Below are positions 47,752-58,757 of a stretch of DNA of 64,000 nucleotides, one piece after another. Location: positions 16,742,501 through 16,806,500 of the forward strand of contig OX387200.1 of the NCBI GenBank assembly GCA_947561715.1, given 5' to 3'. The DNA comes from Ascidia mentula. Lineage: Eukaryota; Chordata; Ascidiacea; Phlebobranchia; Ascidiidae. Within the stretch, counting starts at the first letter, position 1, and every line of letters starts with the position of its first letter. Both the position numbers and the translations under genes were made by a program. Under the pieces are notes generated by a model. It saw only the letters and a program-made list of their open reading frames with translations. It had not been told where the DNA came from and searched no databases.

Positions 47752-50609
47752 TTAAATTGCTGTAATCGTTACCACTGATTGAACATCTTTCTGTCTGGTC
47801 TCATTTTTCTGCTTCTTCTTCGTGATACGACGTCCCTCAATCATCATCAAAGCAAACACGAGTGCATTCAGGACGGAACAACCTAAAATCAAGTACATGA
47901 CGGAGAACGGGTCGGTGTCGAAGATGACGCCGCCAACTGGCAATAAAACCATGGTGCCTAACGCTTGCCCGGCCGAGAAAATGAATATGTAGTTGCCAGA
48001 CATGTTGGTGTATTGAGAGGTCCACGACACCCCCCCTGGATAGACCGTCGCCTGGAAGAAACTGTAGAAGAAGGTGATCGCCCACGTGACCGCGGCGTTG
48101 GACTCCCCGAATATGCAGACGATGATCATGGAAATCGTGATGCCGATGAAGTCGGTGATAATCACGTGAGTTGGTTTGAAATACCTAAGAACGACGACCC
48201 CGGCGAGACGGCCCGCACCGACGCCAATCCAGAAAAGAGAATTAATGAGGGTTCCGTCCGATACCTAAGCAACAGGGAAAAATTATCGATAATATGTCAG
48301 TCAACATAAATCTTAAAAATTAAAAATAAAATTGTCATTGCCGAGTGAATGCGAATGAAAAGGAAATGCTGAAAAACTTCGAGGGCCCAAACAGGTCATA
48401 TCTCTACATTTTGATTTCAGAAAAGTAAAGTACATGTATATCTACGGATGATTTTATGTAATCGGGCGTTTCCCAGTACCGACCCTTGCAAATATATTGT
48501 CTGCTTTTTCGGAAATAACAGAATGAATTTTTTGTACAGGTGCTACTTTCGTTTACCCCTGCTCAGATCAGAGAACTCAAATTTTAAAGTTTTTGTGTTG
48601 TACTTACGGAGAAGTGCAGATCCGAGCAAATGGACACCGAATATATATAGCTGTTGTAGGCAGTTTCCCCAGCCACAGAGAAGAAGTAAAATACGCAAAC
48701 CAATGCAAAGAGCAGCGCAACCGTCTTCATCGAATCTTCGCCCCGGCTCTCAATCACCTCTTCCTTCACACTACGAATCCGTTCCTCAGTCTTCGCAAGA
48801 CCGAGACCGAGAAAATAGAATCCGACCACGAAGAGGAACCCGCCGCAAATCAGGTACGCCCAAACTATCGGATTTACGCCTGGTTCAGCAGCTGTAGACT
48901 AAAAAGATTTAAAAGTTGCAACATCGAAAAAATGTATTACGGATAACTTATGGAGGTAACAAATGTGAACCAAAAGGTCGTTGGAGTGATGCAAAAATGA
49001 TACAATATTTGCATTGCTTTGGAATGCTTTTTGTTTAGGATGTAGGCAAGTATTTACAAACTATCCAGAATTACCAGATCTCCAAGTAAACAATATGCCA
49101 TGTGATTGGATGCAACTGCACCTACCGGTAGTATTCTATTCGAACCAGCAATAGCGATAGCATCAAAAATATATCTTGTGATATGTTTAATACCGAACTA
49201 AGTAGCGGAACACTATAACTAGCGACAAGGATATATATCACCTTGTTTAATAATTATTAGTGTGTCTCTGCCAATCCAAACTTCGATTGAATAAGAATAA
49301 AGTCATTGGCAAACGTCCCCAACAAATAAACAAATGAAGCTGTTGTCACTCCGGTCATTGGATGAATAACAAGTTACAAACCGAATATACTGAAGTAAAC
49401 TTGTTGTTGCCGTCGCCAGAAGAATGTGGTGACTCATCCGAGGGGCAAACATCTTCTGCCTCTTGTCGCAGAAACGGCTGAGCTGCGTAAAATAAATTGG
49501 AGAACTACATGTAGTAGTTACGTCATTCCGATATAGGCTACTGAACACGTTAGTTCTCCCACCTATTAATGGAGCAAGAAATGCACCAAGCGCAATCATA
49601 AAATGATATCCCGATATCCAACCTCTCGAATCTTTTTCCCCCCAGATTTGCAGAATAAGAGCTTGCATGCCTGTGAAAAACGGAAATAATGATAAAAACA
49701 CGGAAAGCAATATCTTCGCCGCTGTGTAAATATTCCATCCGTCCTGAACAACATATTTTTTAAAGAAAGGCTTTTGTCAAGACGTGTTTAAAGTTCAATT
49801 TTCTTGTTTCTTTGCGAAAGAAACCATATTCTCCATGTGAAGTGCCGGATTAACCATCAGGCAAATAAAGCACGTGCTTTAGGGACATCTAAATATGCAG
49901 ACCACCTAAACAACTTTATGGCGTAATTTCATATAACTCTATATGGTAAACAAAGTCCCTTCCGAAAGTTAATTCCTTTACAAAGTTAACGAATTTCTTC
50001 TTTAATATTTGCACCCTTATTTAGGCGCAACGCAATATATTGTTTGCTCACCTGCATCGAGGTATCCGAACACGATTCCGCCTGCCATTACCACCACAAC
50101 AAGCAGCCACAAATCAGAAATCCACGGTGTTGCGGTGATAGCACCTCCCAGTATAAAAGATGCCGCCGCTATAACGTGAATGCACTGTGTTTTATTGGGA
50201 GGCCATGTGTAAAAAGTGAAACCGTTGACTAGTATAAAATGACGTCCAAAAAATGCTCACCAAACGTATACATATTGTTCAGACGACGCATAACCAGCCC
50301 AGTGACAATGCCACCAGCCAATACCCCAACTGAGCGCCCGGTGAATAACCATGAAACCGTCCCAACAGAAGTTCCAACGTTATTAGCCAAGGTCAAGAGT
50401 GTTGGGCCGTGGATTGAAACAAAAAGACCCTAAGCACAAGGATTGTGAAAGCTTTGTGAGATTTTGTTTGTGACAAATTAAAAGCTGTACATTTCCTATT
50501 CTCGCTATTGAAATTCCAGTCAGCAGCAAGATAATCCAAACCCGTTGCTTCTTGTCGTCTGCGGACGTAGTTGAGCTCTGTAGCTGAAAATCATCTGTCT
50601 TTACTTGTT
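47752..50609 (-). CDS. MFSD4/NaGLT1-like sugar transporter, copy B
   Basis: Exons are exactly 4893 bases to the right of those of copy A: 50491-50609, 50261-50429, 50052-50168, 49563-49670, 49382-49482, 48608-48898, 47752-48264. In every exon I compared the protein is the same as copy A; the few base differences are silent or intronic, such as the donor of exon 49563-49670 reading GTGGGA where copy A has GTAGGA. As in copy A, no start ATG is found in the first exon. The matching 5' flank means the copies should share promoter elements. Copies A and B are either a very recent duplication or an assembly duplication. Confidence 0.8.
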
Positions 50610-52643
50610 CTGGTGCAAAAAAAAGACAATTAACATATTTAGTATATGTGATGGTCAGTTTGGAGTGATAGGCCTACGTGTGTGTTTTAAACGTTAGAAT
50701 AACAAAGAAGTTGTAAATCAGGTTTGTACCTTCACCACATATCTGTAAATTTTGCATTCAACACTTGAAATAATGTATTGCACTAACGGAATGTCGCCAA
50801 GCATAACCGAAACCGACACCCGCACGCAAAACAAGTTCACTGATGCAACAGGCAAGTTTACATAAGAAGAACCTTCGCAGCGTGTGTGTGGCACGCAACC
50901 TGGTGTTAATTACAACAATGTACCTTTCACCACACAAAAATACACCTTGTCAGACAAACACCAAAACTACGTTAAAACGAACTAAGTGCATCAATGAATA
51001 AAGAAATAATAAAAATAAACTTTCCAGTCACGTCAAGGTGTTTCATATTTAATGCCACGCTGTTTTTATCACCAATAGATATCACTGACCCTTGACCTTT
51101 TTCTAGTTTAAAGCCCTTGTCGTTAGTTTTATTTGTCTACATATCAAAAATCAAGCTTTAAAATTTAAGCAAGTTTCCAAAAAATAGGTGATGGTACTTG
51201 GGCAAGTCTCTTAACTTTCTATATGTTAGTGCTGCCTGTCACGTACAGCTAATACTAAAATCTGACGGAAATCATGCGTAACAGGATCGATTATGCATTA
51301 GGCTTGTGATTTAGACAACAAGGAACACGCAATGATTAGCACTATCCCCAAGATACGGCAAAACTTCTGACCTCACATAATTGCAATGTAAGCCACTTGC
51401 CTACATCACAACTTTATTCAATAAAGGCGTGTAAAAAAAGCTCTCCAAAGTAATGAGTGTTTGCTCGTGCCTAAAACGTGATTTATTTCAGTGTTGCATT
51501 TTTTTATAAAGGCACCTCTCCCAAGGAGTTGGAACTCCTATCTATACTTGTGTAGGTTTTCAACACATTACACACCAGTGACTCCGCAGTGCCCACTCGT
51601 TCTGGGAAACCACTCACCCCTAAAACTTGCTGCTGTAGCATTACTTATTTTCATCACTGTTTTTCCTTGCTGAGAACAATATCGCATTTGGTACCAAGGC
51701 CGGACATGAGATGTTGGTATTAACCACACTCCAAGTCTTCTGGTCGTTCGTTACTCCCAAGTGCCTTAAAATCACCCGAATATTTTCCTCTTTGTCTTTT
51801 AAGCTCTTTAGCGTCACTTATTGGAATGCGATTGCAGAAAGAAGGAGAAATACGCAATGTCACCAATGATATCGACAGGGAGTGTCCTGATAGATGTTTT
51901 GCTTCAAATTGGCAAAACCACATTTCTCACAAATAATTGAGTTGGTAAATACGTTCAGCCACAAGTAACTTGCTGTTTACACAAAATATACCCATAAGAT
52001 AGGATTTCATTATTTATACAGAACAAATTTTCTTTAGTTTGACAATAAATGTTCTTTGAGCACACTTTGGTCTGTTGAAATGGCCACATTTTATAGGTTC
52101 TCATACAAAATGTAGGTTTCAATTGTTTTAAAATAGAATGCTACCATGCCCTTAAATACCTTCCGTTCAAAACCCAATATTTTCCTCAAAGGAAACTGTC
52201 ATAAAATTGACCATCCTTCGACAATAATATTTTTATTCAAATCGATTGACTACAGATATAGTTCTGCTATTTGAAATTACAAACTACAATTTTAACTTGA
52301 CGGGATATATAGACAGGAATACCATTTTGTGTTATTGAGGTTTTTTTCGCGAACAAAAGTGCTTATATTCGGTTTGTACGCACAGCTTGTTTGTTTTTGT
52401 CAATTAGATTGGTTAGTTAATTTGGTAAATCGGGACAAACGAAATTGTGCTTGTTGTTTGATCTAGGCAGTTAGAAACTGCTTGCATAGCCCAAATTACC
52501 AAGTCGGCTAAAAATCAATTTTCCACATAATTTTTCTTCGCAACAGTTTTTGGTTCAAATGTTGAGTTATTGTATAGACAGCAGTAGGTAACTTTGGCCT
52601 CATGTCATTGTAATTTACATATTTTTGGATGGAAGTTTGTTTC

Positions 52644-55489
52644 TTAAATTGCTGTAATCGTTACCACTGATTGAACGTCTTTCTGTCTGGTCTCATTTTT
52701 CTGCTTCTTCTTCGTGATACGACGTCCCTCAATCATCATCAAACCAAACACGAGTGCATTCAGGACGGAACAACCTAAAATCAAGTACATGACGGAGAAC
52801 GGGTCGGTGTCAAAGATGACGCCGCCAACTGGCAATAAAACCATGGTGCCTAACGCTTGTCCGGCCGAGAAAATGAATATGTAGTTGCCAGACATGTTGG
52901 TGTACTGAGAGGTCCACGACACCCCCCCTGGATAGACCGTAGCCTGGAAGAAACTGTAGAAGAAGGTGATCGCCCACGTGACCGCGGCGTTGGACTCTCC
53001 GAATATGCAGATGATGATCATGGAAATCGTGATGCCGATGAAGTCGGTGATAATCACGTGAGTTGGTTTGAAATACCTGAGAACGACGACCCCGGCGAGA
53101 CGGCCCGCACCGAAGCCGATCCAGAAAAGAGAATTAATGATGGTTCCGTCCGATACCTAAGCAACAGGGAAAAATTATCGATAATATGTCAGCCAACATA
53201 AATCTTAAAAATGAAGAATGAAAATGTCATTGCCGAGTGGATGCGATTGAAATGGAAATGCTGATAAAAATGCGGGCCCGCGAAACCAAAGAGGTCATAT
53301 CTCCACATTTTGCTTTGAAATGGTAAAGTACATGTATGTCTACGGATGATTTTATGTAATCGGGCGTTTCCCAGTACCGCCCCCTGCAAGCATATTGTCT
53401 TTTTTTGGAAATAACAGAAATAATTTTACGTATAGGTTTTACTTTCGTTTACCCCTGCTCAAATCAGAGAACTCACATTTTCAATTTTTTATGTTTTACT
53501 TACGGAGAAGTGCAGATCCGAGCAAATGGACACCGAATATATATAGCTGTTGTAGGCAGTTTCCCCAGCCACACAGAAGAAGTAATATACGCAAACCAAT
53601 GTAAAGAGCAGGGCAACCGTCTTCATCGAATCTTCGCCCCGGCTCTCAATCACCTCTTCCTTCACACTACGAATCCGTTCCTCAGTCTTCGCAAGACCGA
53701 GACCGAGAAAATAGAATCCGACCACGAAGAGGAACCCGCCGCAGATCAGGTACGCCCATACTATCGGATTTACACCTGGTTCAGCAGCTGTAGACTAAAA
53801 AGATTTAAAAGTTGCAACATCGAAAGAATGTTTTGCGGATGACTTATGGAGGTTACAAATGTAATTGACCATTTACTAGAAGGCCGTTGGTGTGATACAA
53901 AAATGATACAATATTTGCATTGCTTTGGAAAGTTCTTTGTTTAGGATGTAGGCAAGTATTTACAAACTATCCCGTATTACCAGATCTCCAAGTAAACAAT
54001 ATACGACGTGATTGGATGCGACTGCACCCAGTATTCTATTCGAACAAGCAATATATCTTGAAAAATATCTTGTGATATGTTTAACACCGAACTAAGTAGC
54101 GGAACACTGTATAACTAGCTACAAGGATACATATCAACTTGTTTAATAAGTATTTGTGTATCTCTGCCAATCCAAACTTTAATTGAATAAGAATAAAGTC
54201 ATTGGCAAACTTCCCCAACAAATAAACAAATAAAGCTGTTGTCACTCCGGTCATTGGATGAATAACAAGTTACAAACCGAATATACTGAAGTAAAATTGT
54301 TGTTGCCGTCGCCAGAAGAATCTGTTAACTCATCCGAGGGGCAAACATCTTCTGCATCTTGTCGCAGAAACGGCTGAGCTGCGTAAAATAAATTGGAGAA
54401 CTACATGTAGTGGTTACGTCATTCCGATATATTGAAGGGGTTAGTTCTCCCACCTATTAATGGAGCAAGAAATGCACCAAGCGCAATCATAAAATGATAT
54501 CCCGATATCCAACCTCTCGAATCTTTTTCTCCCCAGATTTGCAGAATAAGAGCTTGCATGCCTGTGAAAAAAAGGAAATATTGACAAAAACACGGGAAAC
54601 AATACGTGCTTTAGGGCTATACATAAATGCAGGCCACCTAAAAAACTTCATGACGTAATTTCAGAAAACTATAATGGCAAACAAAGTCCCTTCCGAAAGT
54701 TAATTCCTTTACAAACTTAACGAATTTTTTCTTTAATATTTGCATTTTTATTTATGGTTGACGCAATATAAGTGTATTATCAGCTTCAGGCCACTTGTCA
54801 TCATTTGGCTTGGGGCCATTAGGGCCTTAATCCGGCAATGATACATTTCCAGTTGCTTCAATCACTAACCAAGGTATAAGATGACCGCAACATTTATTGA
54901 AGTTTGCTCACCTGCATCGAGGTATCCGAACACGATTCCGCCTGCCATTACCACCACAACAAGCAGCCACAAATCGGAAATCCACGGTGTTGCGGTGATA
55001 GCACCTCCCAGTATAAAAGATGCCGCCGCTAAAACGTGAATGCACTGTGTTTTTTTGGAGGCCATGTGCAAAAAGTGAAACCGTTGACTATAGTACGATA
55101 TGACGTCCAAAATATGCTCACCAAACGTATACATATTGTTCAGACGACGCATAATCAGTCCAGTGACAATGCCACCAGCCAATACCCCAACTGAGCGCCC
55201 GGTGAATAACCATGAAACCGTCCCAACAGAAGTTCCAACGTTATTAGCCAAGGTCAAGAGTGTTGGGCCGTGGATTGAAATAAAAAGACCCTAAGCACAG
55301 AGATTTTGAAAGCTTTGTGAGATTTTGTTTGTGACAAATTATAAGCTGTACATTTCCTATTCTCGCTATTGAAATTCCAGTCAGTAACAAGATAATCCAA
55401 ACCCGTTGCTTCTTGTCGTCTGCGGACGTAGTTGAGCTCTGTAGCTTAAAATCATCTGTCTTTACTTGTTCTAGTTTAATAGAAGACAT
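52644..55489 (-). CDS. MFSD4/NaGLT1-like sugar transporter, copy C
   Basis: Seven exons: 55352-55489, 55122-55290, 54912-55028, 54454-54561, 54278-54378, 53504-53794, 52644-53156, giving a complete 478-aa frame starting MSSIKLEQVKTDDFKLQ. Same fold and motifs as copies A and B, with substitutions such as TLVCVYYFFCVAGE for ALVCVFYFFSVAGE, VFGLMM for VFALMM, MIIICIF for MIIVCIF, and GLIMRR for GLVMRR. Only this copy has an ATG in the first exon in frame with helix 1. Its 5' flank lies outside the array and is unique, so its expression may differ from A and B. Intron sequence between 53800 and 54900 has diverged by several indels. Confidence 0.85.
54600..54845. mobile_element. Remnant of the small inverted-repeat element, unit 3
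   Basis: Within the intron 54562-54911. It begins with the ACGTGCTTTAGGG block shared with units 1 and 2 and ends at TTAATCCGGCA (54827-54837), the reverse complement of the terminus kept in units 1 and 2. The right-hand 80 bases, including GGCTTGGGGCCATTAGGGCC, are absent from units 1 and 2. Confidence 0.45.
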
Positions 55490-55600
55490 TTAACACATTT
55501 AGTATATCAGTTTGGCGTGATAGGCCTACGTGTGTTTTAAACGTTAGAATAACAAAGAAGTAAGGTTTGTACCCTCACCACATATCTGTAAATTTTGCAT

Positions 55601-56825
55601 AGTTGAATACTGGTAACATACTAATAATAATACAAACTACATTTACTTTAAAACATTTAATTTCAAGAAAGCAATTCAATTGGTCTATGCTTTACTTTTT
55701 ATTTACTGCCTTTTACATTTTTTCGCGTTTCTGCTTGGCCACAAATTATTTAAAAAAAAGACTTACCCCCGGTCATGTCTGCGTAAATAACTTTACTGCG
55801 TCTTTGTTGGTTGTCTTTATGAAAAATTAACGAAATCACTTAAAAGATTTCAGTCAATCACTGAGTTAGAAAGCAATGAAACTTGCCATCGGTCCAACTT
55901 ACACCAGTAAGATTGGGTAGAACTGCAAACCCTGCAAGTATTAATCAAATATTTAAACAGCCATAGTGCTTTAGCTCTGTCGCGGAACGCAACTTCGCAG
56001 TTTTGCACATATGCACGCATTGAACAATATTATCTCATTTTAGACAGGATGACAACATTTCGCTCACATTAGGCCTATTTCCGCCGAGGCTGCAAAAACG
56101 CTAAAAATCGTTTTCCAATTTATCCTTAGCCTATAATACTTTTTGTTTTCAGTAAAAAATACGTCCAAAATGTTATTTTCGCACAAGAAGGCGGAGGATA
56201 ATTTTAAATACGATTTTTTGCCAAACGCAGTCTTGACGAATTTTTCACTCTGCAGGTAAAAACCAAATTTTTTTACGAGTTATGAAACGTTTTTAATTAA
56301 ATCTTTCCACCAAGCCCGTGTTTACCCCCTTTGGAACACACCTCAATATTGACATTTGTGTCCTCGTGGTATTGCAGCGCAGCTTTTACCCTCATCCAGT
56401 TTGCAGTTAGTTAATGATTGCTTGCTGTGAGAGCAAATACGTGTAGGCCTACACACTATAGAATCAGATATATTCTTCTGGCAAGCAAATCAACAAAAAA
56501 AGAACATGAGTAGTTCAATTATGGTGTACTGCGGTATGCCATGGTCCGAAGGTAGCGCTTTGTTAACCGAAACTCTTTCTATCCGACTCAAAACTTTCAA
56601 CAATGGGTTTTTTACTTCCTCACTTTTCAGCTTACAGGCCGTGCACTGCGCCTGAAAAGTTGTCATGGAAACGTAGTAAAAGCTTTCTTTTCCACACAAC
56701 TTGTTCAAAAAGAAAAACTTTAATTGCAAACAATCATGTAAAATTTACGTAACAAAGCAATGGCAGAAACACTGTTTTCGCCATAATGAAACAGAACATA
56801 TTGATAGATTTATACGCAGCTTCAG
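55601..56825. other. Unique sequence between the array and MND1
   Basis: AT-rich, with no exon I can support. It presumably holds the promoter of transporter copy C at the left and the 3' end of MND1 at the right. Confidence 0.4.
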
Positions 56826-57925
56826 TCACTCCACGTAGTCCAGCTCCTCTGGTATTCCAAACTGTTTGTTAATTTGCTCTTCAGGAATTGGAAATTTGCG
56901 TTTTAACCAGGACTTTAATGTAAAAAGGTTGTCTGTCCAACGATTGGCTGCATCCTTTGACATAACAGTTTCTGCAACTGTACAAAAAGTATCAATGAAT
57001 GGGAGAATTAAAAAAGTGGAAATTATGTTTTTGCCTAACTTTGTAACATTGTTTTGAAAATACCTAGGTTCACAGGTATAGAAGCGATGAAAATAAATAG
57101 TATCAATACATTTTACTAACCCAGTCTGTCTATAACATCAGGATTGCAATCATTATATTTGGCAATCTCAGCTTGTAATTGATTCCTCTTCTCTTGCAAC
57201 TCTGCAACTTGTGTCAAGAGCTTCTCTCTTTCAGTCTGCAAATAATAACTTTTAAAGAACAAGGAACATAGTGTACTGATGAAAATGTACAGTTGACTTG
57301 CGATCCTTTAGTAAGTTTTCTTTTGTTTCTTCTGCCTTGAATCGTTTTTCCTTGGTTTGAGCTATTTGCTCCTCAAGTTGTTTTCTTTTGTTGAGGCGCA
57401 CATTAAAAGCCTGGCTTGGAAAAGACCAATAATAACTACTTGATCCAACTTTTTCACAGTTGACCATGTTATCATCAACAAGACACTGGACTACATCCTT
57501 GACTGACATGGGGGCTGTGAAAATTAACAGTTATTTTAAAATCACAGTGCATTTGACTGAAATTATATTCATTGAACGACATCTATTTTTATTTTCGAAA
57601 CTAAAAATATTTATATTTAGACTATGTTGTGTAAAGTAGCTTACAAAGCCTTACATAACTTTAAGGCAAAATATAGCTGTATTATTACAAAAAAATTTGG
57701 GTTTACAAACTTATGCCCTTCTCCTTTGGAGCTATTTTCTCCAACTCTTTCAAATGAAAGAACTCCTTCTTCTCAAAAAATATCTCAAGCATTCTCTTTC
57801 GTTTCTCCTCCAAGCTCAAACCGCGTTTCTTAGACTGAATGACAAAGTGCATTGCTGATAACAAATAGGTAAAAAAACAATCTTTCAGTTGTCAAACAGG
57901 TCAGAAAGTTTTGCAGGCTTACCAT
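56826..57925 (-). CDS. MND1: Meiotic nuclear division protein 1
   Basis: Five exons: 57923-57925, 57711-57834, 57298-57514, 57121-57227, 56826-56977; 200 aa against 205 in human. The first coding exon holds only the ATG, followed by GTAAGC, and splices to TCTAAGAAA to give MSKKRGLS as in the orthologue. Then follow a winged-helix N-terminal domain ([33 protein letters not shown]), a coiled coil ([28 protein letters not shown]) and the C-terminal [17 protein letters not shown] and [14 protein letters not shown]1 pairs with HOP2 (PSMC3IP) and stimulates DMC1/RAD51 strand exchange in meiotic recombination. The acceptor at 57227 is the least certain junction: the stronger CAG at 57236 would break the frame. 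Confidence 0.93.
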
Positions 57926-58580
57926 TTTTGAAAAGGTGAGTGTCGTACAGATAATTTCACAAAATGTAGGTAGTCTGTTTAAGGGAAATAAAAGTACACT
58001 TGACAAACTTTATGCATATTTTTCCAAAATACAGAGCCAAGAAAGACTTTTGTTTTCCCCGCTAAATAACATAGAAATCACACACAAAGCACTACTAAAA
58101 GGGAAAAATTAAGGTCAACGATATAAACGATAATAACATAAATGAACAATATATACAACAATATATTGAAGAAAAATCATGCTCTGCCGTTGGATCGCAG
58201 ATTTGCACTAGGAAGTGATGAGTTGCAACCGGCCGCATCGGACCACACTTAGCCGAGCTCCATAAACAATAACGTATTTTTTTTCTCAAGGAGAAGTAAA
58301 TGCACTGTTTAGCAATACTAATTATGAAGTATTGTTGGTACTGATTTTTCACAATGATACTTTTCTAATAAATTTATGATTAAAATATGTGCAGTTCCTT
58401 TTTGACAATGCGCAAGCGCTCATGCGTAGCTTGGTCAAAATCTTTAGCCCGTTTTTTTTCTGGATTCTGTATTTTTGTTCGTTTTTGCGTTTGTTCTCAA
58501 TGCTTTCTTGGTGTAGTTATACAGTCGTGTTTAATTCAAAATGTTTATCTAAATAGGACACATGGATAATATAGGTTGGA
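57926..58580. other. Region between divergent MND1 and the 55-aa gene
   Basis: About 0.65 kb separating divergent transcription units. No coding exon is supported; probably contains both promoters. Confidence 0.4.
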
Positions 58581-58748
58581 ATGGGAGAAATTAGAGACTG
58601 GTGGTCAGCATTACCGGGAGGAAAAAAACTCGGTTATAGTTTCTTTGGTGTAATGACTGTTGTAACCCTTACGTTGCACCTCTATAACCAGCGCAAGTTC
58701 ATTTACAACCCAAACAAGAAGAAGGCCTTGTCTAAGTGGGACCAGTAG
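58581..58748 (+). CDS. 55-aa single-pass membrane protein, unrecognised
   Basis: A short intact frame, MGEIRDWWSALPGG to ALSKWDQ, below the usual length cut-off. One hydrophobic segment (about residues 19-35, YSFFGVMTVVTLTLHLY) is followed by a basic stretch (NQRKFIYNPNKKK), predicting a tail that faces the cytosol or matrix. The size and layout resemble small mitochondrial inner-membrane accessory proteins, but I cannot name a family. Support for it being real: the stop codon is nine bases from the CTR9 start on the same strand, a spacing seen in operons, and an AG acceptor (ATATAG) lies seven bases before its ATG. Confidence 0.65.
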   Translation: MGEIRDWWSALPGGKKLGYSFFGVMTVVTLTLHLYNQRKFIYNPNKKKALSKWDQ

Positions 58749-58757
58749 CAGCTCACA
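58749..58757 (+). promoter_or_regulatory. Candidate trans-splice acceptor between two cistrons
   Basis: The nine bases CAGCTCACA separate the TAG of the 55-aa gene from the ATG of CTR9. The CAG is a splice acceptor candidate. No promoter or poly(A) signal fits in this space, so CTR9 is probably freed from a shared precursor by spliced-leader trans-splicing. Confidence 0.6.

Larger units (their letters stand above)
40942..55600. repeat. Three tandem units of about 4.9 kb, each with a transporter gene
   Basis: Unit 1 is about 40942-45867, unit 2 45868-50760, unit 3 50761-55600. Coding positions repeat with offsets of 4893 (1 to 2) and 4892 (2 to 3). The right-hand 3.8 kb of units 1 and 2 is almost base-identical, while unit 3 differs there at many sites. 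The left-hand 0.75 kb of units 2 and 3 is almost identical, while unit 1 differs. Homology starts just outside GPCR exon 1 and ends at about 55600 in TTTGCAT. Confidence 0.93.
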
